Shown: piece by piece, positions 11,101-23,100 of the stretch
How the letters are laid out: each line of letters begins with the position of its first letter
Numbering within the stretch: position 1 is the first letter of the stretch
Source of the DNA: Prorocentrum cordatum
Lineage: Eukaryota > Sar > Dinophyceae > Prorocentrales > Prorocentraceae
Assembly (NCBI GenBank): GCA_963575745.1
Contig: CAUYUJ010015306.1
Coordinates: 162,501-205,000 of the forward strand
Direction: 5' to 3'
Length of the DNA: 42,500 nt
The notes under the pieces: model-generated
Seen by the model: the letters and a program-made list of their open reading frames with translations, nothing else
Databases searched by the model: none
What the model was told of the DNA's origin: nothing
Translations under genes and position numbers: made by a program

Positions 11101-14100
11101 TAGGGTCCACGCTGATTAACGTACATGTTCACACAGGATGTCCGTGCCGTTTGTCTCTTCTACGCGCAGTGCAGGGGCGCCAGCATGTCCATGCTCTCGT
11201 TTGGATGTCGACGATCCTTGTGCTGTCGGCGAAACAGAGGACCCTTGCATGCAAAAAGCACGGGATGTTCATGCTCCGACGCGCAACTACAGAGACCTAA
11301 GCGGTTGCGCATTCTCCTTTTCCCTCGTTTAGAAACCGGAGGCATGCAAGAGCTTTTTGGGCCTATTTCCAGTATGTGTATCTCTGGGAGCTGTGGGAGG
11401 AAGAGACTTCAGATAATGAGGAGCAGCCAGAGAATGCTACGGGGGACGGTGGATAGGGTTAAGTCGTGCCTGTCCCTCTACAGGAGGAAAAATTAAAAAA
11501 TTGTCGAAAATAGTCTGGGGACGATTTTGCTACTATTTTGGGCATGTGTTTGAATTCTATGTTTTATTGTTCGTCCAAGGTCCGCCTGTAGGGGGACATG
11601 CCCGACCTACGGGTAGGGAGGGAGAGGATGAGAGGCCGGGGTATTGTGGAGTCGCACGTCGTTTTGATATGATTTTCATCTAGTGGAACGCTCCTTCATC
11701 TTTAAACTTTGATGATGTTTTGACATTTTTCTTTTTTTACTTAGGCGCTGCCTAGAAGGGTTCTTACTCGGTAAGCTTAAAGGGCCGGGCAGTGGAATGC
11801 GCCCAGGGCGGTTCCCCCGGCATCCGCCCCGCGGTTCCCCCAGTGACGTTCCCTTAGCTTCGCGTTGCTTATCTCATCTTAGCTTAGCTTATTTCATCTG
11901 ACCTTAGCTTAGCTTCATCTTACCTCAGTTTTATCTTAGCTTAGCTTACCTTCATCTTAGCTTCGCTGAGCTTTAGCATAGCAGGGCACAGCATAGCATC
12001 GCAGAGCGTAGCACAGCACAGCGCAGCACAGCATATCATAGCAAAGCCCAGCATAGCATAGCATAGCGCAGCATAGCATAGCATAGCATACCATAGCGCA
12101 GCACAGCACAGCACAGCATATCACCGCGCAGCATAGCATAGCATAGCATAGCGCAGCATATGATAACATATCATAGCATATGATAGCATAGCATAGCGTA
12201 GCATAGCATGGCATAGCATGGCATAGCATAGCATAGCATAGCATAGCAACGAATGCTGGTTTCCTAGGGTCTCCAACTTCTAGGTAGGGTCGCACTGGGG
12301 TAATTCACCGTGCTCCCCTATATGCTTCTCTCGTTATATCGCTATCTCGTGTTCTCTCTCTCTCTCTCCCTCGTTGTGTCTCTCTGTCTATCTCCTGCAC
12401 CAGGCCAATGCATGTCGATGCGATACCAATCCGTTTGCCAACCAATGCCAATGCCAATGCAATGTGAATGGGGGAATCCTTTCGCTCGTTGGATTTCAAT
12501 AAGAATCCTTTGTGGGCGGTGTCATTGCGAATCCTTCTTCGGAGGATTTCCACAGAAATGCCCTTGTGGAGGGTTTCAACAGGGATCCTCCTGTGGAGGG
12601 ATTCACTCGGAATCCTTCGTGTGGGGGGTTCAGTAGGAGTCCTTCTGCGGAGGGAGCCATAGGACTCGCCAGCGCAATGCCAACGCAATGCCGAAGAAGT
12701 GCCATCGCAATGCCCAACCAATGCCAAGGCGATCCCAATCCAATGCAATTGCAATGCCAATGGGGAGGAGCCTTTTGTGGTAGATGATGAAAAAGGGACA
12801 ATATTTCTGGAGGGTTTCAATAGGTATCGTTGTGCGAACGGGGGCACAAGGACTCGCTAGCGCAATGCCAGCGCAATGCCAACGCCGTGCCCAATACAAT
12901 GCCAATGGGGGAATCCTTTCGCTCGGTAGATTTCAATCAAAATCCTTTGTGGACGGTGTCACTGCGAATCCTTCTTCGGAGGATTTCAACAGGAATCACT
13001 GTGTGGAAGGTTTCGATAGGGATCCTCCTGTGGAGGGTTTCGCTCGGAATCCTTTTGCCGGGGTTCAGTAGGAGTCTTTTGCGGAGGGAGCCATTCGGAC
13101 TCGCCAGCGCAATGCCAACGCAATGCCGAAGCAGTGCCATCGCACTGCCAAACCAATGCCAAGGCGACCCCAATCCAATGCCAATGCAATGCCAATGAGG
13201 GGAATCCTTCGTTGCATATTCCAAACGGGACCTTGCTTGTGGAGGGATTCAACAGGAATCGTTCTGCGAAGGGAGGCACTCGGACTCGCCAGCGCAATGC
13301 CAGAGCAGTGCCAACTCCATGCCAAACCAACGCCAAGGCGATCCACACTTAATGCCAGTGCAACTCCAAAGGGGTGGATTGCTTGTGGTAGCGCTCCCCA
13401 GCAATCCTTCGAAGAACCCTTCGGTGGATGGTGTCATTCACAACGGAATCCTTCTAAGGACCCTTCTTCGGAGGATTTCACTACGAATCCTTCTCTGGAG
13501 GGGTTCGCATGGAACCCTTTTCGTGGAGGATTGCAATGTGAATCCTTGTTGTGGGGGGGGGGGCGTAGGCATCGTTCTCGTGGGGGTATTCTGTCGGAAT
13601 CCTTATGTTGAGCTTTTGGTTGGGACTCGCCAGCGCAATGCCATCGCAATGCAAACGCACTGCTAACGCACTGCCATCTCAATGCCAACGCAATGCCAAT
13701 GCGATGTCAAACCGTTACCAAACCAACGCCAATGCAATGCTGATGGCATGATTCCAGTCGTTCGACAGATTCCAGCAGAAATCCTTATGTGGATGATCTG
13801 GCTACGGACCCTTAACCGGAGGAAATTGACAGGAATCATGTGGTGAAGGGTTTCGGCAGGAATGCTTCTTTGGAGGGTTTCGCCATGAACCCCTCATGTG
13901 GGGGACCCTTCGTGTGGAAGTTTTAACTAGGAGTCCGTCTTTGGTGGGAGGCATTAGAAGTCGCCAGCGCAATGCCAAAGCAATGCCACCGCAATGCCAA
14001 GCCAATGCCATGACAATCCCAATATCCCAATCCAATGCCAAGGAAATGCCTGGGGGAAATCGTTTGTGGTCGGTTTCGGTAGGACTCTTTCGATGGATGG

Positions 14101-17100
14101 CTTCGAATGGAATCCTGCGTTGAAGGGGATTGCTATGAACCCTTCTTGTGGAATGTTTCAATCGGGATCCTTCCTGCGTGGGCTTCAATAGGAATCATCC
14201 TGCGAAGGGAGACATTGGAACTCGAAAGGACAATGCCAGCGCAATGCCAAAGCAGTGCCAACGCAATGCCAAACTAATGCCAAGGCGGTCCCAACCCAAT
14301 GTCAATGCAACGCCAATGGGAAAAAACATGTGTGATAGATTTCAGTAGGGATCCTTCCGTGGAGGGTTTCGCATGGAACCCATATGTGTAATGTTTCAAC
14401 GTGAACCCTGCTTTTAAAAGGTGTCAAGCGCCATGTCAACGCAATGCCAATGCGATACCAAACCATGGCCAAACCAATGCCACTGCAATGCCACCTGTGG
14501 TAGTTCTTTCTCTCGAAGCATCACAATAGCAAAAAGCTTGGTTCTGGATGAAGGAGGGGGAGGGCGGGGGAGAGACGAAGGAACGAGCGGAGCAGCGCGG
14601 AGGAGGAGGAAAAGAACAGGATGAGGAGGTGGAGGAGGAGGAGGAGGAAGAGGAGGAGGAGGGGGGAGGATGAAGAGGAGGAGAGAGAGGGCGTTTCCTT
14701 TTTTCTCTTCTCCCCCAAAAAACAACATCTGGAACATCACCCCGTTTCGTTTGGGGGGGACGCCACAAAAACACTCCTGGAGAAGCGGGGGAGGAGGAGA
14801 ATGAGGAGGAGGAGGAGGAAGAGGAGGAGGAACAGAGGCCAACGGGGAGGAGTGAGGAGAAGGAGGAGGAGGACGACGACGGCACAGAGCGCGCAGATAT
14901 TGCACAGACGCAGTCACGAACTTAGCGCGAAAGCCTCGCGCGCGCGCTTTTGAACCCCTGCGACTCCACAATCCCCCGTTCTCGAGGATGAGGGGACATG
15001 TGGAGGTTTGTGCATCTGTTCAGGCCCCTTTCCTTTTGGTTTTAGATGGGACGGCGCCGCCTGCCTGGCTGTACGGTTGGGGCTCGTTGCAGACACGAGC
15101 CCCCCGCATGCGGCATTCGGCCCGGTGGAGCTGGCGTCGAGGGGCAGGTGCCCATTCGAGGCGCGGAGGAGGACAGGGGCCGAGCCGTCGGCCAGCTCCT
15201 CCCGAATTGTCTGGTCGGGAGGGCCGGGAGGGCGAACGCGTTCACCACCCGCTAAGCTACCCCAACCCAACCCGAAGGCCTCAGTCTGCCATCCATTTCC
15301 AGGGGGGGGGGTCGGGGAACATTGAAAAAGACACATGGAGCCCGTACCCCCCCAACCCGAAATTCGGGTCAAATTCGGGTCTTCGGGTTGGGCTGGGGTG
15401 GTCTGGCAGGTAGTCACATGCAGGCCCTCCGAGAGAACCTCGTGAGGGACTCGGGGACCTTAGGAGCAATTGGACCTCACCTGAGATGCCGCATTCGGGG
15501 ACTGTCTGGGTAGATGTGTGGGGGGCGCGGGTAAATTATGTGTGGCCTTCAGGGTTCGAGGGAGTGATGCGGTACAGGGGCGACCATGCCATGCGTGCAT
15601 GCCGCGATGCCCACATCATCTCATGAATGGTTTGAGGTAGTGTCGCTGTCGGGCGACTGGGAGAAGAATTACACCATACTGTGCGCCACGCGAGCGCAGT
15701 GTGAAACAATGGCGAAGGCAGTGGATCGTTGGACCAGCCATGTTTAATTGTGAAGCACAACGTGGAACTCATCTGAAGTGACGAGAGCGCGCTCACAGGC
15801 TGACCAAGTAATGCATTATTTTTGTGAGCCGAGCCTGCACTTCCTCCCACAGCGCAGTTGATGTAGCATGCATGTATTTACCCCCCAGAAGCCCCTCATC
15901 GAGCTTGTGCCTGAGAGAGTGTTGCTTGTGATGAATGACTTCGCCTAGCCAGCACACAGTTTGATCTCCGTCGTGTTCCAATCGTTCGCGTTCGCGTTCA
16001 CTTGCACGTTGGTTATCGAAGACGCCTACGCCAAATCACCACCGCCTCCTGCCTTTTGGAATCGCCCATGTGGCCGAGCGTTGTGGCAAGAGCTCTGCCA
16101 AGCTATCGGACCCTGCGTTTCCCCAGCAGACGTGGAAAACCTTCGGGGAACACGTGGGGGAGGAGGAGGAGGAGGAGGAGGAGGAGGAGGAGGAGGAGGA
16201 GGAGGAGGAGGAGGAGGAGGAGGCTGAGGAGGAGGAGGAGGAGGGGGCATCTTGGGAGCCCTCTGGGCGCACTCTTGGGGCCTCCCGGGGGCTTCATGGG
16301 AGCCTCTTGGAGGCATCTTGGGGGCCTCCTTGGGCTTCTTGTGGGCCAGTGGGAGCTTCTCGGGGGCGTCTTTGGGCATCTTAGGGCGTTCCCAGCCAGT
16401 CGAACGCCGTCTTGGGGGCCTCTCCTGGCCGTCTTGGGGCTTTCTTGGGGCGTTTCAGAACAGATTTGGAGGCCATAGAGGGCGTCTCGGAGGCCTCTTG
16501 AGCTGTCGTGGGGACCTATTGGGCCGACGAGGCCATTTGGGAGGCCTCTTTCTTGGACGATCATGGGAGCCTCTTGGGCTGTCTTGGACCGTCGGAAAGC
16601 TGAAACAAAGCGAATGCCAACTCCTTAAAAAAAACTGTAGAAGTGAGCATCTTCCGGCCTTCCTGGAAGAACTCTTGGAGGCTTGTTCGGCCATCTTCGG
16701 GGCATCTTGAGCGGTTCTTGGGCTGTCTTGGGTTCTCTTGGGCCATCTTGTCGATCTAGGCGGCATCGTGGGACCATGTTGGAGGCCATCTTGGGGCTAT
16801 CTTGGGCTTTCTTGGGGACGTGTTGGTTGTCTCGGAAGCTTCCTGGCCGTCATGGAAGCCATAGTGATGCAATCTCGACCGAAAAAGCCGACGGGAGGAG
16901 CACCCCGACGCAATGGGGCGAAGGCCCAGGGGAAGTCTTTTTGGGAAAGAGCCAAAGCCAAGCCGTAAGACATTTAGCACGCCAGGCACCATTGTGATAA
17001 ATCAGGAGGGGTTGGCGGATATAGGGACATCGTGTCCTTCCCGCCACCGTGCCTGGGTCGTGGGTACGATGCATAGTCGAGGTTTCTGGGAGCCTTTTGA

Positions 17101-20100
17101 GGGCCTCTCGGAAGTACGTAGTTCCCTCTTGGAGGTCTCTTGGGGCCTGTTAGGAGCCGCAGAGGTCCTCTGGGGGGTTCCGCAGTAACCTGAGGACGCT
17201 TCGCTCAGTGCCTACGGCAAGGTGCCGGATCCGGACGGGTAGTTTATCAGCATGAATCGTCGCATTGATTTGTCTTTGAATTTGTTCCCGCGTGAAGGGT
17301 TGATGCGCAGTCCAGGATTGCGTGATCGGAGGCCTCTGCTAATAGTTCGACATTTATCTTATTATGCGTGTTGCGGTTCATGCCGACGTTTTTTGTTGTT
17401 GGTTGTCACAAGTATGTGTTCATGTTGTTGGCTTTGGTAGGGGTTATCATTGTTGTTGTCGATTGTGGTGTTGTTGTGTTAATGTTGTGCCTCCTTCGTG
17501 TGTACGTTGCTCTCTTGGTGTTCTTCTACGTGTGGTTGACGTTCGTGCTCTTGGTCAAAGAGAGCTTGTACAGCAAAGCGTGCGGCTCCTTGGTACGAGA
17601 GCCGCCAGTCCCAGTGACTACCGAGGTGCTCCGCGACATGCGGGACAAGCATCCGCTTGCCAGACAAGCAGAAGAGGAGCGCACGCGGGCGCTGCGGCCG
17701 ATCAGCCCACAGGCAGCCCCGCAGCCCACGCCAGAGGACGTCGAGAAAGCAATCCGTTCCTTCCCGAAAGGTTCTGCGGCCGGCCCGTCCGCTCTACGAC
17801 CACAGCACTTCAGGGACGCGCTGACCCCGGGCATGGCCGACGAAGTGCTGCGACAGATGGGGGCCCTCGCTGAGCTCCTCGCACGCGGTGAGGCGTCGAC
17901 TGCAGTGCGGCCCTGGCTATGCGGCGGCTCTCTGGCAGCGCTGCGGAAGCAGGACGGCGGTCTCCGACCCATTGCTGTTGGGGAGGTGTTTCGGCGGGTG
18001 ACTGGCGAGCTCCTGGCCGCAGCGGCCGCAGAGGAGGTGCGCTCTCATCTAGAACCGTTGCAAGTCGGAGTGGACACAACATCCGGCTGCGAGGCGGTCG
18101 TGCATACCGTTCGGCAGTGGATCGGACGCCACAGCGCCGACACCGATAGCGTCCTGGCCATGTTGGACCTTCTTGAACGCCTTCAACACGGTAGACCGTT
18201 CACAGGTTCGGCAAGCAGTCCGGCGAGTGGTGCCCGAATTAGCCCCATGGGTGGATTTCTGCTACGGCGAGCCGACCAATCTCATGATGGGCAGTAGCCG
18301 CTTGGAGTCCGCAAGGGGAGTGCAGCAGGGCGACCCTCTCGGCCCGGCCCTGTTCGCTCTGGCCATCCATGCAATCATCCAGGAGACGCGAGCTCAAGTG
18401 CTGCGGGAATTTCCTGGGGAATCGCTTCTGGTGTCCTTCTACTTGGACGACGGTGTGATTGGAGGGTCTTCCCGAGCCGTGCGGCGCTTCTGCGAGCTCG
18501 CCGAGAGCTCCCTGGCTGACGTTGGCTTGACACTCAACAGAGCAAAGTGCGATATTGTCCCCGCAGCAACGGGGCGGCACAGCGTCCCGCCAGGTTTGTT
18601 CGAAGGCTTTAACTTCAATCAGTCCGGGAATTTCAAGCTGCTCGGGGCGCCGTTCGGATCAGCGGCATTTTGCGCAAGCCACACGCAGAAGAGGGCACGC
18701 AAGGCGGGGGTGCTTCTGCGGGAGGTGTCAAAGTTGCAAGACGCCCAGGCGGCGCTCCATCTCATCCGCCAGTGCGCCTCGTACGCTAAGCTCGTATACT
18801 CAATGCGGACGGCGCCGCCGGAGCTGCACGACAGCGTCTTGCAGGAGTTCACGGCGAACCAGCGGGCGGCCCTCAAGGAAGTACTCGGCGCCGAGATTGG
18901 AGACCGCGAGTGGATGCATGCCACGCTGGGAATCAAGCGGGGCGGCCTCGGTCTCAGAGGGGCCGACGACCACGCGGCTGCCGCGTACTTGGCGTCTCTG
19001 CGCGCCACGGAGGCGACGTGCGCGTCCATTGACACTGGCTTCGACCCTGACGACACGGCTGGCCACTCGCATCGGGACGCAGCGAAACGGGCGCACGCCG
19101 GACGCATTTTGCCCGAGGCCGTTGCCCCTCTTGGGCAAAGTCAAAAGGCGATGTCGGCCCTGGTGGACGCTAAGCGGGAGCAGGACTTGAGGCGCGACAG
19201 CTCCGCCGACGTTTCTTACGCGGCCCACCTGTCCCTCCAGCAGCTACGCGGGGCTGGGGCGTGGCTGACCGCGCCGCCAGCGGACGCCGCGCGAACCATA
19301 GAGCCCGCTCTGTTCAAGATGGCTCTGAGGCGCAGGCTGCGGATCCGCGTGCAGGATGCCGACATGTTCTGCCCTATGTGCGGCGGCACCATGGACAGTT
19401 TCGGCGGTCATGCCCTCGTGTGTCCATGCAGCGGTGGCCGCACGGTCCGCCACAGTCGCTTGCGGGACTCGGTGTTCGAAGACGCATTGAAGGGTCAGAT
19501 GGGCCCTGAGAGGGAGAAGCCCAGTCTGCTCCCGGAGTGCCCGCGGGACGACGGCACGCCTCCCAGCAGTGGCGGAGGGGAGGCCCCGGGCGTTGCAAGG
19601 TCCCGGAGACGCCCTGCCGATGTCTTCTTCCCCCGAGCTCTGGGCGGGACACCTGCTGCCCTGGACTTCGCTTGCACGTCGGGTCTGCGCGCAGATGTGC
19701 TACGAGACGCTGCAACGAACCCAGAGTCTATCCTGAGCGCATACGAGGACTTCAAGAGGTCTTTTAAGGCCCTTGGAGAGACCGCCACAACAGAGGAACT
19801 GTGCACGGGCGCAGGCCTGTCTTTTGTACCGATGGCGATCGAATCCCACGGCGGCGGCTGGGGGAAGACGGCACGGCAGACCTTGGACACGATTGCCAAG
19901 CACGCGAGCGCCTGCTGGCGCGGGGGGGCGGAGGGGGAGAGCTTGCGAATAGCCCAGCGATTGTCACGTTCCCTTCACAGGGAAAACGCGCGGGCCATTT
20001 TGCGACGCCTCCACGATCTCGCCCCGGGCGTGGAGGTAGGCGGTTGGTCGCCTGGCCACGTGCCGCCGCTGTGGCAGTGAATGTACATTTTTCTCCTCCT

Positions 20101-23100
20101 CCTCCTCCTCCTCTCCCTTCTCCAGCCTCGCAGCCGCGTGCGCTGTAGTACGAGATGAGCCGATTCCGTCTCACCCGCTGCCCGCCGTGCTGGGCCCGTG
20201 CCCTCCCTTGCCCGCTGTCCCTGTGCGTCCCTCCTGCCTGCCCTGCCTCTGGCTCCTTGCTTCCCTCCCCCTCCCTCTCTCCGTGTCCTCCCCCTCTCGC
20301 CCTCGTGTGTCCTCCCCCTGGTGTGCTGTGTCCTCTCCTTTTCTCTCTCCCTGCTTGGCTGCCTCTCTCCGTCTCCCGTCCCTCTGTCCGTCGGCCCGGT
20401 CTGTCCTTTCTTGTCGTCGTCCCTCCCTCGCCTCTTCCCCTTCTCGCTCCTCGGCTCCTCGCTTTCCGGCCCGTCCCTGTTTCGTCCCTGGCCCGCGTTT
20501 CTTTGTCGGCCCGCCCTTCGGTCGGAATAAGAGCGCCGCCGGCTGGATTGGCATTCTGCTCAACTGTTAGCCTCAATTCGGGCCACACATCCCAAAGACA
20601 CTGTGTGGCGGCATCCTTGTTTTGATATTCCCCGCTGGCAGACACTGCTCGCCATGCCGCGCAGTTATCACTCCCTTTCTAGGTTCGTGCGTTGATCATG
20701 TTGCAAGAGTGTTGGTTAAGTGTTGTTGTTGTTGGGTTGATGTTAAGATTGTTGATGGTGTCGTTGCTGTGTTGTTGTGTTGTTGGCCGTGCTGTGCGAT
20801 TGCTGCCTTCATGGTTTGTCTGTGACGCGTCATATCATGTATACGGCTGCTGGTGTTGTAGATGTGTTGTCGGTGCCATCCACTGGTTGTCGGTGCTCTG
20901 GTTGTTGTAGTTGCTGCAAGGGCGCCCCCTAAAGGATGGCGTTTCTACCGACAGGCCCAGTGCCTCTTTTGGTTGTGTGGGCCAGCTGCGGCTCGGGCGC
21001 CCTGACATTCGAAGCGTAGCGACCCCCAAAAAGATGGCGCCTCTGCCGACGGGCGAGCGGCCTCTGCAGGCTCTGCCGGACCAGTTGCGGCTCGGGCGCC
21101 GTCGCCGTCGACAAGTGGCCACCCTTTCGAGGATGACGCCTCTCACGGTGGGCCGTCAGTTGCTGGCACTTCGGTATTGTATCAGCAACGCACGCGTGCC
21201 CGGATATCGCGAAGATGTGTGTGTGGGTGAGTCGCCATGTCGGATTACACCGGAAGTGCCAGCTCTGCCCGCGCTGATGCACAGGGTGGTGAATTCGCTG
21301 TGCGAGCATCCCGCCTCTGCTTCTGCTACCCGCAGACTGCCGTCCGCAGCTCGTCGGAGGATGACGTGTGCTTTCTAGGCCTCCTAGATGGGGTTGGAGT
21401 AGATGGGGTCGGAGGATCGCGCCGCATCGCCGATGCATCGCCGATGCGGCTTGATGTGGAGGCCGATTTGCTTCACGTCGACGTCGCCGATGCCTCGCCG
21501 ATATCGACATTGCTTGCATCGACGGGGCATCGCCGATACATCGCCGATGCATCGCCGATGTATCGACCATGCGACGCGATCCTCCGACCCCATTTTGCTC
21601 CGACCCCATCCGGGAGGCCTCGAGCTCCGTCTCTGGCGGCGGGCGTGCTTCTCGGCGGGCCGCGCTGCTGCGTGCCATCCTGTGGAAGCGGAGCCCTTCT
21701 CGGTGCGCGTGCGGGCCTCCTGCGCGGGGTCCTCGTCGGCGCTCGCAGAGGTACCCGGCCGGCTCGCCACTTGGCGGGAAGAAGAAGCTGACCTTCAACC
21801 TCGAGGAGGATTTCGCCATCAAGATCTTCGAGGACGCGGGGGCCTGCCCTGGGTGCCCGCGGATCCTGACGCGCCGAGTGCCGCCGTCACGATGTCGTGT
21901 GCGGTTTGAGCAGGCCCCCCCCTTCCCCCCCCCCGCCCCCGGTACATCCTCCCCCTCCAGGCATCCGTCTTTTTCCCTCATGCTTGCCGTGCGTGCTGTG
22001 CCCCTGGGCTGGGGGCGGGGGGAGAAGGTTGGGGGGAGGAGGAGGAGGCGGAGGAGGAGGAGGATGAGGAGGAGGAGGAGGAGGAGGAGCAGGAGGAGGA
22101 GGAGGAGACTACGGAGGACGACGTGGAGCAGGAGGGGAGGGGGAGGAGGACGAGGTCGATGAGGATGATGAGGTCAGGGGGAGTAGAACGAGGAGGAGCA
22201 GGAGGAGGAGGAGGAGGAGGAGGAGGAGGAGGAAAAGGATCTCTGTTTCCTCCCGGACGGCGAGGTGCCCTCTGGCCGCCTGGAGGTGATCACTGGCCCC
22301 CCCTCGTGGAGGGGAGTCGCCAAGATTCCCCCCCCAGAGCCTTTGGAACCCTCTTAGAGCCACGAATTGTTTCCCTCTACCGTTTGGTCGGGCATGTCCC
22401 CCTACAGGCGGATTTTTGGACGGAAAATAAGAAATACCCCAAGAATGTTCAAACATAGTCCATTTTTTACAATTTTTGAAATTACTCCTCCCGTAGAGAG
22501 ACACGCCCGACTCAACTCTATCGTCCGTCAACCTCCCCCCCTCGTGTTCCGCCATCCTCATCCTGTGTGGGGAGGCCCTCGCGTGTGCGTTTGGCAAGGC
22601 AGTCGGCCAGGCAGCGTGCAGGTTCTGCTTCCGCAGAGGCGGTCGGGGATCTTGTCGCGGACCCTTCTGGGCGGTCGCTCTCCTCCCTCCTGCTCGGGGT
22701 GGGTGCCGGCCTGACTGGACTGGAGAGGAGCCCCGCTGCAGTCGCATTCCTGTTTCTTCTCTATCCTCGATTCCTCCCTTCTCAGTTCTCTCCTTCGCTT
22801 CATTTGTCCTCCTCCTTCTCCTCCTCTCCGTGTCTCCTCGCCATCCTCCTCCTTCTTCTCCGCATCACTTCTCCTCCTTCTCCGCATCACTTCTCCTCAC
22901 CCCTTCTCCTCATCTCTTCGCCTCATCCTCAGCCTACTTCCTTGTATCCGTAAGGGCTTCGCCCTCTGCCGCCGGCCCCCTCTCTACCACAAGGGGATCT
23001 ATCCGAGCTATGGTGAGATGTCTAGGCGACATGTTGAATACGTCTGGGAAAATCATGCGAGGGCGATTGGTATTCATCAAGCACCTCGAGATGCTGGAGT

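Larger units (their letters stand above)
17563..20080 (+). mobile_element. 5'-truncated, frameshifted non-LTR retrotransposon with RT and restriction-like nuclease region
   Basis: The coding part covers RT from its N-terminal motifs to the active site, then a Cys/His knuckle and a C-terminal nuclease-like region, in two frames split at about 18170. This domain order (RT, zinc knuckle, PD-(D/E)xK-like nuclease) is that of R2/NeSL-type site-directed elements and of an RT family common in dinoflagellates. No upstream endonuclease or ORF1 is present. The sequence just 5' (17380-17560) is GTT-rich, and similar GTT-rich DNA resumes at 20690-20910, so the insertion may have interrupted one tract. 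A CTC microsatellite starts about 10 bp after the stop. It lies in sense orientation within intron 4. Confidence 0.85.
9956..21750 (+). other. Intron 4 region, 11.8 kb, with reverse transcriptase and satellites; one short exon unlocated
   Basis: Holds the reverse transcriptase, the higher-order satellite, pentamer arrays, several MITE-like elements and tandem repeats listed separately. A missing exon of roughly 40-50 nt is required by phase. The only phase-compatible candidate noticed, 11184-11224 (cag/CAT...CT/gtcggc, Trp seven residues before the join), has a weak peptide match. The stretches 9956-10540, 11610-11860 and 15420-16145 are mixed sequence without a recognised feature. Confidence 0.6.

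Noticed and set aside
11375-11454. Short acidic frame ([19 protein letters not shown]) as a chaperone loop exon
   Set aside because: Wrong position for an acidic loop (between exons 4 and 5), with no donor or phase fit.
11862-11975. TTAGC repeats as telomeric DNA
   Set aside because: The unit differs from known telomere repeats and grades into GCATA pentamers.
10164-12295. Cys/Tyr/Ala/Met-rich minus-strand frame at 11957-12295 as a secreted peptide
   Set aside because: It is only the GCATA pentamer array.
17368-17562. Hydrophobic N-terminus of the RT frame as membrane segments
   Set aside because: It is a translation of GTT-rich DNA; RT similarity starts only at about 17563.
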